A model generated the notes under the pieces. That model did not search any database. It was not told the DNA's origin and saw nothing but the letters and a program-made list of their open reading frames with translations. The translations under genes were made by a program, and so were the position numbers. DNA of 64,000 nucleotides. It comes from Evansella sp. AB-P1. Its GTDB lineage: Bacteria; Bacillota; Bacilli; Bacillales; Salisediminibacteriaceae. This document shows, one piece after another, positions 8,019 to 18,501 of this stretch. How positions within the stretch are numbered: position 1 is the stretch's first letter; the number at the start of each line of letters is the position of its first letter. The DNA lies in NCBI RefSeq assembly GCF_029688925.1, contig NZ_JARUKY010000023.1, positions 1-64,000 of the forward strand, written 5' to 3'.

Positions 8019-10739
8019 TTATGCTTTAGCTTTGTTAAGGGCGTTACGAAGTACCATTTGAAGGATACCACCATGACGGTAGTAATCAATTTCAACTTCA
8101 CTATCAAAACGTGCTAATACTTCAAATGTTGTTTCTTTTCCTGATTCTAAGTCTTTTGCAACTACTGTTACGTGATCTCGTGGCTGAATATCATTTGTTA
8201 CTTTTACTTCAAATGACTCTTTACCAGTTAGACCTAGTGAATCAGCACTATCTCCATCTTTAAACTGAAGTGGAAGAACACCCATTAGCACAAGGTTACT
8301 TCTGTGAATTCTTTCGAAGCTTTGTGCAATAACTGTTTTAATACCAAGTAAGTTTGTTCCTTTTGCTGCCCAGTCACGGGAACTTCCCATACCGTAGTCA
8401 TTACCAGCAAGAACCACTAGACCTGTTCCTTCTTCTTTATACTTCATACATGCATCATAAATTGCCATTGTTTCACCAGTTGGCCAGTAAGTAGTGTAGC
8501 CACCTTCTGTTCCTGGTGCTAATTGGTTTTTAATACGGATGTTAGCGAAAGTACCACGCATCATTACTTCATGGTTACCACGACGGGATCCGTAAGAGTT
8601 GAATTGAGCTGGCTTTAAGCCTTTCTCTATTAAATACTTACCTGCAGGACTGTCTTTTGCAATAGAACCTGCTGGAGAAATGTGGTCCGTCGTAACGGAA
8701 TCACCGAATTTACCAACGGCACGTAATCCTGTTAGTTCTTTAACCTCTTCTGGTTGAGGAGAAAGGTTTTCAAAGAACGGTGGATTTTGAATATATGTGG
8801 AGTCTTCATCAAAATTATAAAGATCTCCATCAGGACTTTCTAAGTTGTTCCACTCTTCATTGTCATCAAATACTTTTTCATACTGCTTTTTAAATAATTC
8901 AGGAGCAACAGCTTTTTCCATTGATGCTTGAATTTCAGCATGTGATGGCCAGATATCCTTAAAGAATACATCGTTTCCATCTTTATCTTTCGCAATTGGA
9001 TCATTGTTGAAATCAACATCCACAGATCCTGCTAATGCGTAAGCTACAACTAGTGGTGGTGAAGCTAAGTAGTTCGCCTTTACTAGTGGATGAATACGTC
9101 CTTCAAAGTTACGGTTACCACTTAATACAGATGTAACAGTTAAATCGTTTTCAGCAATTCCAGCTTCAATTTCTTCTGGAAGAGGCCCACTGTTACCAAT
9201 ACATGTTGTACATCCGTATCCTACTAGGTTAAATCCTAATTGATCTAAATATGGCATAAGTCCAGCAGCTTCTAAATACCCTGTAACAACCTTAGATCCT
9301 GGCGCTAAACTAGTTTTCACATATCCAGGAACCTCTAATCCCTTCTCAACAGCTTTCTTCGCTAATAGACCGGCACCGATCATAACGTAAGGGTTAGATG
9401 TATTTGTACAGCTCGTAATTGCAGCAATAACAACAGAGCCTGTTTCTAGTTTGGATTCTTTACCATTTGGATGTTTAACAGTCGCTTCCTTATCTACTTC
9501 TTCAGGAGATAAACCAAAACCTTGGTTTCCAACTGGCGCAGTTAATGCCTTTCTCCACTCATCCTTCATGTTAGAAAGAGGAATTAAATCTTGTGGACGC
9601 TTTGGACCAGAAAGGTTCGGTTCAATTATAGAAAGGTCAATTTCTACAACATCTGTAAATGTAGGATCTTCTTGTCCCGGTGTGTAGAACATACCGTTTG
9701 CTTTACTATATTCTTCAACTAAGTTTACAAGCTCTTCACTACGTCCTGTGAAGCGTAAGTAGTTTAACGTTTCATCATCGACTGGGAAGAAACCACAAGT
9801 TGCACCATATTCAGGAGCCATGTTTGATAGTGTTGCACGATCAGCTAATGTCATATCAGCAAGACCTGGCCCGAAGTACTCTACAAATTTCCCGACAACT
9901 TTCTTTTCACGCAAAATTTGCGTTACTTTTAAAGCTAAGTCAGTTGCTGTTGCACCTTCAGGTAAAGAACCTTTAAGTTTTACACCAATAACTTCTGGTA
10001 CTGGGAAATAAGAAGGTTGTTGAAGCATTCCAGCTTCCGCTTCGATACCACCAACACCCCATCCAAGAACACCAAGACCGTTGATCATAGTAGTGTGAGA
10101 ATCTGTACCTACTAATGAATCTGGGAAAGCGACAATTTCACCATCTTGTTCATTTTGTTGGACAACGTTTGCTAAGTATTCTAAGTTTACTTGGTGAACG
10201 ATACCAGTTGCAGGTGGTACAGCTCTATAATTATCAAAAGATTTTTGTGCCCAGCTTAAAAATTTATAACGTTCTTCATTTCTTTCGAATTCTAATTCCA
10301 TGTTTCGAAGAAGAGAGTCAGCTCCACCGAACTCATCTACTTGTACGGAGTGGTCAATAACTAAATCAACAGGAATCGCTGGGTTAACCTCATTAGCATC
10401 CCCACCTAAATCGGCCATTGCCTTTCTTAGAGAGGCAAGGTCTACTACAGCAGGAACACCTGTAAAGTCTTGTAAGATAACACGGGATGGTTTAAATGGA
10501 ACATCAATATTTTTAACGTCTTTCGTGCCCCATTTAGCTAAATTCTCAACATGTTCTTCTTTAATTACTTTTCCGTCATATTGACGTAGGACTGATTCTA
10601 AAAGCACCTTAATAGAGAAAGGTAATTTGGCTACGTTACCAACACCCTTCTCCTCAATTGCTTTTAAATCATAGTAGCTGTAAGTTTTTCCATTTGCATT
10701 AAACGTACGTTTTGAATTATACAAAGATTCTTTTGACAT
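8019..10739 (-). CDS. acnA: Aconitate hydratase (aconitase A)
   Basis: The 906-residue TCA-cycle enzyme interconverts citrate and isocitrate through a [4Fe-4S] cluster. The cluster cysteines are visible as SCTNTS and GCTTCIGN. The C-terminal swivel domain has [13 protein letters not shown] and the substrate-binding [10 protein letters not shown] block. Length and order match monomeric AcnA/CitB of Gram-positives. I chose the ATG at 10739 because GAAGGAGGG lies 10 bases upstream; an in-frame start ten codons earlier lacks such a site. In B. subtilis CitB also binds RNA as an iron-responsive protein. The neighbourhood (sspO divergent) is conserved with B. subtilis. Confidence 0.97.
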   Translation of the reverse strand: MSKESLYNSKRTFNANGKTYSYYDLKAIEEKGVGNVAKLPFSIKVLLESVLRQYDGKVIKEEHVENLAKWGTKDVKNIDVPFKPSRVILQDFTGVPAVVDLASLRKAMADLGGDANEVNPAIPVDLVIDHSVQVDEFGGADSLLRNMELEFERNEERYKFLSWAQKSFDNYRAVPPATGIVHQVNLEYLANVVQQNEQDGEIVAFPDSLVGTDSHTTMINGLGVLGWGVGGIEAEAGMLQQPSYFPVPEVIGVKLKGSLPEGATATDLALKVTQILREKKVVGKFVEYFGPGLADMTLADRATLSNMAPEYGATCGFFPVDDETLNYLRFTGRSEELVNLVEEYSKANGMFYTPGQEDPTFTDVVEIDLSIIEPNLSGPKRPQDLIPLSNMKDEWRKALTAPVGNQGFGLSPEEVDKEATVKHPNGKESKLETGSVVIAAITSCTNTSNPYVMIGAGLLAKKAVEKGLEVPGYVKTSLAPGSKVVTGYLEAAGLMPYLDQLGFNLVGYGCTTCIGNSGPLPEEIEAGIAENDLTVTSVLSGNRNFEGRIHPLVKANYLASPPLVVAYALAGSVDVDFNNDPIAKDKDGNDVFFKDIWPSHAEIQASMEKAVAPELFKKQYEKVFDDNEEWNNLESPDGDLYNFDEDSTYIQNPPFFENLSPQPEEVKELTGLRAVGKFGDSVTTDHISPAGSIAKDSPAGKYLIEKGLKPAQFNSYGSRRGNHEVMMRGTFANIRIKNQLAPGTEGGYTTYWPTGETMAIYDACMKYKEEGTGLVVLAGNDYGMGSSRDWAAKGTNLLGIKTVIAQSFERIHRSNLVLMGVLPLQFKDGDSADSLGLTGKESFEVKVTNDIQPRDHVTVVAKDLESGKETTFEVLARFDSEVEIDYYRHGGILQMVLRNALNKAKA

Positions 10740-10990
10740 ATATGTATTCCCTCCTTCAATTACTATCATATACTAGATATTCGAAATTGTCTAAAACCTT
10801 TATTCGGAAATTTGTCACATTTCCTCACTTTTGTTAGACCACATTTATGTTAAAACAATTTCAAAAAAATATCTACTAATTTTACTCGATTTTTTAAATT
10901 GAATATTAAGTTTATTTTCGGTTATTTTGTTTTTCTCCTTCGCTTATAAAATCAATTTGACTGAACACACTAGTTACTGGAGGTGTTAGT

Positions 10991-11140
10991 ATGACTAAAA
11001 AAAGAGCCAATCATATTCGACCAGGAATGAATGATGCTAAAGCCCAAGGACGAGGTGTAGGCTACGAAGAAGGTCAAGAAAATGATCCTTTAACTGCTGA
11101 AGAAAGACAATTCAATAAAAAAACGAAAAAACGTCAGTAA
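10991..11140 (+). CDS. sspO: Small acid-soluble spore protein O
   Basis: The 49-residue protein [20 protein letters not shown]... followed by [17 protein letters not shown] matches SspO of B. subtilis (RKANHVINGMNDAKSQG, LTEEERQNNKK). It is a minor forespore-specific core protein. The ACTGGAGGTG ribosome site is strong. It is divergent from acnA, the same arrangement as in B. subtilis, and ends in a terminator. Confidence 0.9.
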   Translation: MTKKRANHIRPGMNDAKAQGRGVGYEEGQENDPLTAEERQFNKKTKKRQ

Positions 11141-11180
11141 AATGCTTTAATTATGCGATAAATGTTAAAGAAGAAGAAAA

Positions 11181-11209
11181 CCAAAATCAACAACTGATTT
11201 TGGTTTTTT
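11181..11209 (+). terminator. Terminator of sspO
   Basis: CCAAAATCA and TGATTTTGG form a 9-bp stem with a 5-nt loop followed by TTTTTT. Confidence 0.85.
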
Positions 11210-11243
11210 CAATAAAAGCTAATTTTTGTGAAGATAGATAGAC

Positions 11244-11498
11244 TTATTCCAAAAGCTGTTGTCTATACTTCGTTATTTCTTGAGAATATAAATCCAGCTG
11301 TCTTTTTTGATGTTCAGATGCAGTTACTTGTGCTTTTTGAATAACCTGTATTGCCTCATCTAATTCTTGTTCTGCTACTTTATGTTGATGGCCATAATCA
11401 GCATCTTCTTCATGAAGATTTTCAATTGCTTCCTGAAGCTGTACATATGCTTGTTGGGCTGCTTCAAATGATTGACGTTTATTCTTATGGTATGGCAT
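11244..11498 (-). CDS. Hypothetical helical (coiled-coil) protein
   Basis: Started at the ATG that follows AGGGGGAG, the protein is 84 residues, almost entirely alpha-helical and Gln/Glu-rich, with heptad-like spacing (FEAAQQAYVQLQEAIENL; VIQKAQVTASEHQKRQLDLY). An ATG 24 codons upstream is open but lacks a ribosome site. No family is recognised. It lies between two spore-protein genes, so sporulation-linked expression is possible but not shown. Confidence 0.65.
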   Translation of the reverse strand: MPYHKNKRQSFEAAQQAYVQLQEAIENLHEEDADYGHQHKVAEQELDEAIQVIQKAQVTASEHQKRQLDLYSQEITKYRQQLLE

Positions 11499-11687
11499 TT
11501 TTCTCCCCCTAAAAATTTTATTCTCATAAATATCATTTATAGTTTTCATTTTTATATGAGGTTTATACATACCATTGTTTAAAATATTTAAATCATTTTA
11601 TTAAAGAATGATTTCATCTGTGGTTGTAAAAAGTAAAGGAGAACGGTTTTTGTAAAGAAAAATATAATTTGGAAGGTGAAATAGAAT

Positions 11688-11825
11688 ATGACTGAAAAAA
11701 ATACGTATAAAGATCAACGAAGAAATGCTCCTAAAGGGAAAAAGAGTGGACAACCTGAACCATTATCCGGATCCCACAAAGTTAAAAAGCGTAATCACGT
11801 CCCACAAACGGACGGAGAAGGATAA
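11688..11825 (+). CDS. sspP: Small acid-soluble spore protein P
   Basis: The 45-residue protein contains the SspP pattern K-D[20 protein letters not shown] followed by K-V-K-x-R-N-H, matching B. subtilis SspP (CotL). GGAAGGTGA lies upstream of the ATG. It completes the sspN/acnA/sspO/sspP neighbourhood. Confidence 0.9.
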   Translation: MTEKNTYKDQRRNAPKGKKSGQPEPLSGSHKVKKRNHVPQTDGEG

Positions 11826-11855
11826 ATTTTAAGGATGCTTAGAGTTAGTAAGTCG

Positions 11856-11890
11856 TAGTTGACCTGCTTTTGTTTAAACCAGGTCAACTA
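11856..11890. repeat. Perfect 11-bp inverted repeat
   Basis: TAGTTGACCTG and CAGGTCAACTA are separated by 13 nt, 30 bp after sspP. There is no T-tract, so it is a weak terminator at best. It may be a regulator site or the edge of the repeat-rich segment that follows. Confidence 0.6.
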
Positions 11891-12002
11891 CCCAGAACTT
11901 CTATCTTCCCGGAAAGCAGCTTCTATCCTATTTACGGGACAATAGGACCCTACTAGACGACTGCAAAGTTACAAAATCATAAGATGTTATTGCTGTGAAA
12001 GA

Positions 12003-12309
12003 GTATTTTCATTCCTCATAGTACAAATATCTACTGGCATGGGAAGTCTACCCTGAAAATAAGAACGGTTCAGTAGTGAAGGGTGACGACTCCAGTGGGA
12101 TCAGCGCGAGTCGAAAATCCCCTAAAAGCTTACTGTGTAAGTTTTAGGAAGTTGAGGCCGTGCCCCACGGAAAGCTGTCGCCAGCAACGAATGAATACCC
12201 TTGTAATAATATTTTCATCCTCCATGGTGCAAGTATTCACTTGCATAGGCGGTCTCCCCTGAAAATAGAAACGGTTCAGTAGAGCAGGGCGACGACTCCA
12301 GTGGGAAAG
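12003..12309. repeat. Two direct copies of a ~105-bp Bacillaceae intergenic repeat
   Basis: Copy A (about 12003-12110) and copy B (about 12209-12309) share ATTTTCAT, CCTGAAAATA, ACGGTTCAGTAG and GACGACTCCAGTGGGA in the same order with scattered differences. Between them lies GAGGCCGTGCCCCACGGAAAGC, a motif family common in intergenic regions of Bacillaceae. No convincing coding sequence is present; the short open frames here are shadows. About 500 bp between sspP and selA is filled by this repeat. Confidence 0.7.
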
Positions 12310-12351
12310 CTCCACACTTCAGCACGTTAGTGCGAAGTATGGAGCTTTTTT
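12306..12351. terminator. Hairpin overlapping the 3' end of selA
   Basis: AAGCTCCA and TGGAGCTT with inner ACTTC/GAAGT arms form a long stem. The T-run is on the plus strand. The last codons of selA (K-L-H-T-S-H-stop) are encoded inside one arm, so the structure would form in the selA mRNA at its stop codon. Confidence 0.6.
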
Positions 12352-13784
12352 GCCTGTTCATCTACTTCCAGAAAACTTGTGTGCAATAACGGTATTTCGT
12401 CAATAGCAATTGTGCGGAAATCAATAAAGACACTGTCCTCCACGACCCTTGTGATTACCGGTATAGATATCTTTCTGAACATTTTTTCTAGTTTCGATGT
12501 AGAAATCCCTTCATAGGTTATTTTTACACCAACAGAATCTTGTTCCACCGTTGGCATTGTTCCTCCCCCTACTTGAGAAGTTGCTTCTGTTACTTCTACC
12601 TTCCACAATGATGACAAATCAGGTAGCTTATCTAAAAATACATGCACCTTATTTTTTATTTCATCTTTTGTTTGTAATATATCCCTTATGGTTGGAATGT
12701 CACGGACATTTTCACCGTAAACATAAGATTGTAAAGTAGCTTCTAATGCTGCTAGTGTCATTTTATCCACACGGAGAACTCTTGCAAGAGGATGCTTTTT
12801 AAGCTTATCAATAATGGATTTTTTTCCAGCAATGATTCCTGCTTGAGGGCCCCCAAGAAGCTTATCCCCACTGAAGGATACAATATCTGCTCCATGCTTC
12901 AAAGCTTCTTTTACGACAGGTTCATCTCCTATTCCATCATGTTTAAATGGATAAAGAGAGCCACTACCTAAATCTTCATAAATAATGATAGAATTGGTAC
13001 TAGTTTCATTTGACTCCATTACAGAGGATGCAATTTCTTTTAATTCTGCTGTGGAAACATCTTTTGTAAAACCAACAGTTTTAAAATTACTCGTATGCAC
13101 TTTCATTAACATCCCTGTCTCAGGAGTAATAGCTTGTTCATAGTCATATGGATGTGTTTTATTAGTCGTCCCTACTTCAACAAGTGTTGCACCACTTTCT
13201 TCCATAATGGTAGACACTCGAAAAGAACCTCCAATTTCTACAAGTTCTCCTCTAGATACAATGACTTCTTTCCCTTTCCCTAAACATTTCAGTACAAGAT
13301 ATACTGCAGCTGCATTATTATTTACTACCATAGCAGCTTCACTGTTTGTTGCTTTCGCTAATAAATCTTGAATAATATCATGACGTGAACCACGTTTCCC
13401 TTCCGCTACATTGTACTCTAACGTACTGTAGTAACTAGAAGTTTCTACTACTCGCTTAATGGCCGCTTCGCTTAATCTAGCCCTGCCTAAATTAGTATGA
13501 AGGATCGTCCCTGTGCCATTTAAAACAGTTCGTAAGTTATATTCATAATAAGAATCTGATTTTTTTAGTAAATGATCGCAAACAAGTAAAATAAAATCAT
13601 TTCGAGAATAATCGTTATATTTTTCGTTATCGTCAAGAATGTCTTTTCTTAATGTTGATAAACATTCCTTTATCCATCCCTTTACGATCAAATCAGGAAT
13701 GTGTTTATTATGTAAAAGCTCTACATACACTTCTGTCTGCTGTATTTCATGTACTGCAGGTATATTTCGAATAAGTACCATCAT
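12327..13784 (-). CDS. selA: L-seryl-tRNA(Sec) selenium transferase
   Basis: The 485-residue PLP enzyme converts Ser-tRNA(Sec) to Sec-tRNA(Sec) with selenophosphate. The PLP-lysine block SFSGDKLLGGPQAG is visible (Lys at about residue 308), and the N-terminal tRNA-binding part contains LNGTGTILHTNLGRARL typical of SelA. I chose the ATG at 13784 because GGAG lies seven bases upstream; an earlier in-frame ATG lacks a site. The gene belongs to a cluster with a selW-like gene, selD and selB, and the matching tRNA is at 27144. Selenocysteine use is uncommon among Bacillaceae. Confidence 0.95.
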   Translation of the reverse strand: MMVLIRNIPAVHEIQQTEVYVELLHNKHIPDLIVKGWIKECLSTLRKDILDDNEKYNDYSRNDFILLVCDHLLKKSDSYYEYNLRTVLNGTGTILHTNLGRARLSEAAIKRVVETSSYYSTLEYNVAEGKRGSRHDIIQDLLAKATNSEAAMVVNNNAAAVYLVLKCLGKGKEVIVSRGELVEIGGSFRVSTIMEESGATLVEVGTTNKTHPYDYEQAITPETGMLMKVHTSNFKTVGFTKDVSTAELKEIASSVMESNETSTNSIIIYEDLGSGSLYPFKHDGIGDEPVVKEALKHGADIVSFSGDKLLGGPQAGIIAGKKSIIDKLKKHPLARVLRVDKMTLAALEATLQSYVYGENVRDIPTIRDILQTKDEIKNKVHVFLDKLPDLSSLWKVEVTEATSQVGGGTMPTVEQDSVGVKITYEGISTSKLEKMFRKISIPVITRVVEDSVFIDFRTIAIDEIPLLHTSFLEVDEQAKKLHTSH

Positions 13785-14060
13785 CACTTCACTCCAAATC
13801 CATAAAATTCCATGCATGTTTTATCATTTTCTGTCCATCATAATAAGTGAAGAGGGGGTCAAGAGACTTCTTCTTCAAAAGAGAAGATACAGGATTTTGA
13901 AGGGTTTTCGTAAGTATCAACCTTGAGGGGTGGTTCGCTTGTACTCGTAACAGGCAACAAACACAGTCAAGGAAATGAAACAATACGAAATAATAAATGA
14001 GGTGTTTACAAAAGACAAACATCGACTTTACCCCATAGAAGGCCAGTATCTACTCTAAAG
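13785..14060. other. Intergenic region upstream of selA, with a possible small coding fragment
   Basis: The 400 bp between selA and the selW-like gene holds no clear gene. On the plus strand a 27-codon frame (ATG at about 13976, MKQYEIINEVFTKDK...) ends before a good terminator. It has no strong ribosome site and I do not recognise it. It could be a gene remnant or a leader peptide. Confidence 0.35.
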
Positions 14061-14063
14061 GGA

Positions 14064-14089
14064 AAGGTGGTCATTGCGACCACCTTTTT
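14064..14089 (+). terminator. Rho-independent terminator
   Basis: AAGGTGGTC and GACCACCTT with loop ATTGC, followed by TTTTT then CTTT. It points rightward, terminating whatever is transcribed across 13.9-14.05 kb. Confidence 0.8.
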
Positions 14090-14166
14090 CTTTATATAGG
14101 CAATCAATTACTTCTAATAATTATATATTACACATAAATCAAATAGGAATAAACATCCAAAAAGAA

Positions 14167-14192
14167 AAGACTTTAGCATTTGCTAAAGTCTT
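14167..14192 (-). terminator. Terminator of the selW-like gene
   Basis: AAGACTTTAGCA and its exact complement TGCTAAAGTCTT around a 2-nt centre overlap the TAA of the selW-like gene. The minus-strand continuation is TTCTTTT. Confidence 0.75.
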
Positions 14193-14430
14193 ATGTTAAC
14201 GATTCCATTTTTTTAATAAACATATCTGGGTCTGGAAATTCACCAGTTTCCTTTTTGGAGTAAAGTTTTTCTCCATTCACAGTTACTTCAAAAACTCCAC
14301 CTGAGCTCGGAATAAGATCCATGTTTGTTATTTCTCCACGGAAATGACTGAATAATTGTTCTGCGAAACTCGCAGCCTTTGGAGCATAGTTTCACTTCAT
14401 GCAAAATTCTACTGTCATTTTATAGCTCAT
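14191..14430 (-). CDS. SelW-like (Rdx family) selenoprotein with CxxU motif
   Basis: An ATG at 14430 after AAAGGGG opens a 79-codon reading frame to TAA at 14191 with one in-frame TGA at 14392-14394. Read as selenocysteine it gives VEFCMKUNYAPKA, that is the C-x-x-U redox motif of the SelT/SelW/SelH (Rdx) family at residues 10-13. The rest fits the thioredoxin-like fold: an amphipathic helix (AASFAEQLFSHFRG), a GGVFEVTVNGEKLYSKK beta-hairpin and the GEFPD signature. It lies between selA and selD, so the machinery to decode the UGA is adjacent. Function is presumed thiol/selenol redox. A standard caller would see only a 67-residue fragment after the UGA or nothing. Confidence 0.88.
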
Positions 14431-14809
14431 TTACAAAACCCCTTTATAGTGTAGTTAAAAAAGAAAATTGCTAATTTTATTCTAAGATAGGATTTGTTTT
14501 TTTTCAAAAAAAATGCTTATACTTAAAGGCAGAAGGTTTTTTACTTAGGCTGTTTTTGAATTAAGGTTAGTTTATTAAACAACGACGCCCCGCAGGAGTC
14601 TCGCCACCTTCAACTATCAACATTCTATTCAAGAAGCAGCACTTTGTTTATTAAGCCAAGCCTAAATAAAAAAGTTCCATTTACTTATCAGTTTGAACTA
14701 TAAAAGATTCTAAAAATTAATTTTATTAATTGTTCTCAATCTTTATAATCTATTTTTTAGACAAATATAATTTCATTTTGTAATGTATTACTATAAGGAG
14801 GTATGTAGG
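14431..14809. other. Intergenic region between selW-like and selD, with a repeat remnant
   Basis: No gene is seen. At about 14580-14612 the string GACGCCCCGCAGGAGTCTCG is a remnant of the GC-rich Bacillaceae intergenic repeat also represented at 12.0-12.3 kb. The remainder is A/T-rich and should hold the divergent promoters of the two selenium genes. Confidence 0.5.
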
Positions 14810-15865
14810 ATGGAAAATAACATGGAAAAGATTAAACTTACAGCCCTTTCAACAAAAGCTGGTTGAGGCTGCAAAATTGGTCCAAGTGACCTAGCGCAGG
14901 TACTGCGTTATTTACCTAAATCTAATAAAGACGAACGGCTTCTCGTTGGTCACGACACATCTGATGATGGTGGCGTTTATAAATTAACAGAAGACATTGC
15001 TCTCATTCAAACAGTCGATTACTTTACACCAATCGTTGATGACCCTTATATGTTTGGACAAATTGCTGCAGCAAATGCTCTTAGTGATGTTTACGCCATG
15101 GGCGGTGTTCCAAAAACAGTATTAAATATTGTGGGATTCCCTATTAAAAAGCTTCCACACGAAGTTTTAGCACAAATATTAAAGGGAGCTTCTGATAAGG
15201 TTGCAGAATCTGGTGCTGTCATTGCAGGGGGGCATTCCATTGATGACCAAGAACCAAAATTTGGATTAAGCGTAACAGGAATTGTACATCCTGATCGTAT
15301 TTTAAAAAATGTAGGGGCACAGCCTGGTGATGTTCTTGTTCTAACGAAGCCAATTGGTGTCGGCATATTAACGACAGGAATAAAGAGAGACAAAACGTCA
15401 GCTGAGCAAGAGGAAGCTGTAACAAAAACAATGGCGGAATTAAATAATCTTGCTGGTGAAGCACTGGATGCTTTTCATCCGAATGCTGTAACAGATGTTA
15501 CAGGCTTTGGATTAATGGGACATGCTCATGAAATGGCAAGTGGAAGCAATGTGACATTTGAAATTCAATATAATCACGTACCCCTTCTTGAAGGAACGAG
15601 GGAATTAGCCGTACAAGGTATAGTTCCAGGTGGAAGTAAAGCAAACCACCAATGGTTAATGGATAATGTAGAATATAGCGAAGCATTAGAGGAAGTAGAT
15701 GAGCTAATTTTATGTGATGCCATTACATCTGGAGGATTACTCATAAGCTTACCAGAAGAAGAAGCACATGAATACGTGAATGAATTCAATAAAAAAGGGG
15801 AATTCAAAGCGTCTATTATCGGAAAAGTAACGGATAAAAAAGAAAAATCTATTTACGTATATTAA
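14810..15865 (+). CDS. selD: Selenide, water dikinase (selenophosphate synthetase), itself a selenoprotein
   Basis: The gene starts at ATG 14810, nine bases after AAGGAGG, and runs 352 codons with one in-frame TGA at 14864-14866. The context TKAG-U-GCKIGP (Sec at residue 19) is the catalytic Cys/Sec position of SelD, and the following Lys is the conserved catalytic lysine. Downstream are the ATP-binding glycine/aspartate blocks (VGHDTSDDGGVY, GGHSIDDQEP) and VTDVTGFGLMGHAHEMA. The enzyme makes selenophosphate from selenide and ATP for SelA. A bacterial SECIS is expected just after the UGA; GGTC...GACC 20 nt downstream could form its apical stem. An annotator without Sec awareness would start at 15050 and lose the catalytic N-terminus. 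Confidence 0.95.
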
Positions 15866-15893
15866 TATCCATACCCTATCTAATTCGTTTAGG

Positions 15894-15932
15894 AAAAAAT
15901 GAGCCAGAGACAATACTCTGAGCTCATTTTTT
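15894..15932. terminator. Bidirectional terminator between selD and selB
   Basis: AAAAAATGAGC, an inner CAGAG/CTCTG stem and GCTCATTTTTT form a long hairpin with A and T flanks, serving the convergent selD and selB genes. Confidence 0.9.
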
Positions 15933-15945
15933 CTTATTCAACTAT

Positions 15946-17844
15946 CTATTCAACAGGATTCTTTAACCATATTCGATCGTTCCCATCCCTCTTTGTTAAC
16001 CCTATTACATCTAACCGTTCCATGAATGGAACTAAATATTTTCGTGTTAGATTTAACACGCCTTTTGCATCTTGAAGATTAAACCGTTCATCCGTTTTTT
16101 CATAGAGCCTTTTTACCCCATTATCAAATGCTTTTTTGGGCATGAGGTGCTTTTCATCAAGTTCAATCATTTCCCCATTCCGAATTAAAAAATGCCGAAG
16201 CTCATCTTGTAGGTCCTTAGGAATTCCAGCTTGATTAACACAATCTCCATATGGACTTACTTCTAATCCCTCTTTCTCAAGGGTAGAAACAGCTTGCTTC
16301 ATCCGTTTTTCCCATTGCTGTGGAAAGCTAGGTAAAAAAGAGGCTAAAGCTATAAATTGACCACTTTTTTTAAACACCTCTCTTTTTACTCCTTCTTCTA
16401 TTACATTTTCAGCTAGTGAAAGACCATATGTTAACACATCTTGTTTTAATTCTGCTTTATTTTTTCCTTCCCTCAGTGGGAATCTATCATGATATTCCCT
16501 TAACTCCTTTTGTAAAACTTGAACCATTTCTTCGAAGACGGAGGTTAATAGATAGCTTGAACCCAGTTTCATGAGCTCCTCTTTCGAAAGTAGATCGTCT
16601 ACCACTCTATTTATTTCCTCCTCATTCATGCTTGTTTCTTGTTCTAGGTGCTCTATTGGTAAACCTTTATGTTTTTTTAATATGTCAACGACTCGTTCTG
16701 ATGGTGTCCCTTCTTTTTTAAGTGAAAGCTTTTCAATCGTTTTTTCACCAAATTTATATTTTTCCCCATTTGGATCTATAACCACTCCACCACCGATCGT
16801 TTCCATGGGAGTTGGTCGACGTAAAATAAACCTATCGCCCCTCTTTGTCACAACCGGACTATCTAAACGGAGCTGACACAAAACACTTTTATCTTCCGTT
16901 AATTCATTACGATCAAAAAATACAATTTTACCGTACACTTCAGCTGTTCCAATATGTAGTTTAATATACCCCCGCTGCTTAAGTGGATAATTTAAACTAT
17001 CCACCGTATCTAAAGAAACATCTATCGTTTCCGTCGTAGAATAGTATTGTGTTGAAACTAAAACGTCCCCCCGTTTCACCTCTTGTTTCGAAATGCCCCC
17101 TAAATTAATAGCAACTCGTTGACCAGCTCTCCCTGTAGTTTGAGGCTGATGATGAACCTGAAGCTGACGAGCTCTAACCTTTTTTTGCTGGGGAAGAAGC
17201 TCAAGAATTTCTCCTTCCTGTACTACTCCTTCATAAACGGTTCCCCTTACAACGGTCCCCTGTCCATGGACCGTAAACACTTGATCAATAGGTAACCGAA
17301 ATGCCCCCTTCGCATCTCTCATAGGAACATCTGATAAATAGCTTCGAATCCGATCCTTTAATTCAGGAATACCTTTTTTTGACAAACTATCAACAAAGAG
17401 TAGATCTGCTCCCTCAAAAAAGGTTCCTTCCACTTGATCAGAAATATCTGCTTCTATTAACTCCTTCATATCCTCATCCACTTGATCCATTTTCGTTACG
17501 ACAATCAAGCCTTTTTGTATACCTAATAGCCGTAAAATATCTAAATGCTCCACAGTTTGAGGCATGACCCCTTCATCTGCAGCAACTACTAAAAGAACGA
17601 GGTCGATACCAGCAACGCCTGCAATCATTTGTCTTATAAATTTCTCATGCCCAGGTACATCAATAATGGATACTTGAGACTCTTCATCTAAAATTAATGG
17701 AGCATACCCTAATTCTATAGATATAGCCCTTTCCCTCTCCTCTTTCAGTCTATCTGTATCTATATTCGTTAATGCTTTCGTTAAGGTTGTTTTCCCATGG
17801 TCAATGTGACCAGCCATCCCAATTGTATAAAAGCGTTCAACCAA
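15946..17844 (-). CDS. selB: Selenocysteine-specific translation elongation factor
   Basis: The roughly 632-residue GTPase has the G1 motif GHIDHGKTT at residues 12-20, G3 DVPGHE and G4 TKMD, then EF-Tu-like domains 2 and 3. A long C-terminal region (about 380-632) of winged-helix repeats ends in [15 protein letters not shown], the SelB SECIS-binding part. It delivers Sec-tRNA(Sec) to UGA codons marked by a SECIS hairpin. Start: two TTG codons are possible. I prefer the one at 17844 because GGGGGAT lies just upstream. It is convergent with selD. Confidence 0.93.
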   Translation of the reverse strand: MVERFYTIGMAGHIDHGKTTLTKALTNIDTDRLKEERERAISIELGYAPLILDEESQVSIIDVPGHEKFIRQMIAGVAGIDLVLLVVAADEGVMPQTVEHLDILRLLGIQKGLIVVTKMDQVDEDMKELIEADISDQVEGTFFEGADLLFVDSLSKKGIPELKDRIRSYLSDVPMRDAKGAFRLPIDQVFTVHGQGTVVRGTVYEGVVQEGEILELLPQQKKVRARQLQVHHQPQTTGRAGQRVAINLGGISKQEVKRGDVLVSTQYYSTTETIDVSLDTVDSLNYPLKQRGYIKLHIGTAEVYGKIVFFDRNELTEDKSVLCQLRLDSPVVTKRGDRFILRRPTPMETIGGGVVIDPNGEKYKFGEKTIEKLSLKKEGTPSERVVDILKKHKGLPIEHLEQETSMNEEEINRVVDDLLSKEELMKLGSSYLLTSVFEEMVQVLQKELREYHDRFPLREGKNKAELKQDVLTYGLSLAENVIEEGVKREVFKKSGQFIALASFLPSFPQQWEKRMKQAVSTLEKEGLEVSPYGDCVNQAGIPKDLQDELRHFLIRNGEMIELDEKHLMPKKAFDNGVKRLYEKTDERFNLQDAKGVLNLTRKYLVPFMERLDVIGLTKRDGNDRIWLKNPVE

Positions 17845-18139
17845 AATAATCCCCCACAATCCAAATAGTTCTACACTTTATGATTTTATTTTATCATATT
17901 AAGAAGCAAATTCCCTCCATGTGAGCTATGGCTTTTGGAATGCATACTTCAATAAAGAAATTATAATAATTTTTCGAAAAATAAGAAATATTTCTCGTGC
18001 AAATGATGTGTTTTTGTTGTATAATTCTCGTAATTTACCATAATATATCTTTATTAATTCAGTTTAAATATATTAGTGGAAGAACTAGTTATCACGGTGC
18101 TTGAAAGATAATACATTTGATTTCTTAGGGGGAAATGTC

Positions 18140-18334
18140 ATGGAGAACCGTAGTGGGGTAAGAGAAGCGTTACATGCTGTTGATATTGTGTTAAGAAGTA
18201 TAGATCACGCGAAACAGTTTTTAACAGATGGACATAAAATCATTACAGATCCAACGAAAGAGGAAATTTTACTCGTTCCTGAAAATAAGGTTGAACAGTC
18301 TATCGGTATGGGGTATATCGTTATTGAAGATTAA
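18140..18334 (+). CDS. Small hypothetical protein
   Basis: The ATG at 18140 follows AGGGGGA and gives a 64-residue, mostly helical protein with a C-terminal beta-like segment (SIGMGYIVIED). An earlier in-frame codon 13 residues upstream is open but has no ribosome site. No family is recognised. It is divergent from selB and ends at a strong terminator. Confidence 0.6.
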   Translation: MENRSGVREALHAVDIVLRSIDHAKQFLTDGHKIITDPTKEEILLVPENKVEQSIGMGYIVIED

Positions 18335-18390
18335 TGGATTTTCCTTTATACATTTATTGATTACGAATATGATAAATTAGTACCATAAGA

Positions 18391-18429
18391 AAAAACACCT
18401 TCAAGTAATTTCTACTTGAAGGTGTTTTT
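18391..18429. terminator. Strong bidirectional terminator
   Basis: AAAAACACCTTCAAGTA and its exact complement enclose a 5-nt loop. It lies between the 64-residue gene and the giant pectate lyase gene, which are convergent. Confidence 0.9.
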
Positions 18430-18501
18430 CTTAAAAGATAATAATTTATAAATTTTTAGACTCTACGAAAGTTGTCTAGCTCCAGGTGCCTTAAGCTTTT
18501 C

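Noticed and set aside
12130-12315. 61-codon minus-strand frame in the repeat region near selA
   Set aside because: It coincides with the intergenic repeat and has no protein-like features.
13855-13950. Possible tRNA-Sec near selA because of a CTTCAAA loop
   Set aside because: The arms do not pair around CTTCAAA and there is no acceptor or T arm. The true selC is at 27144.
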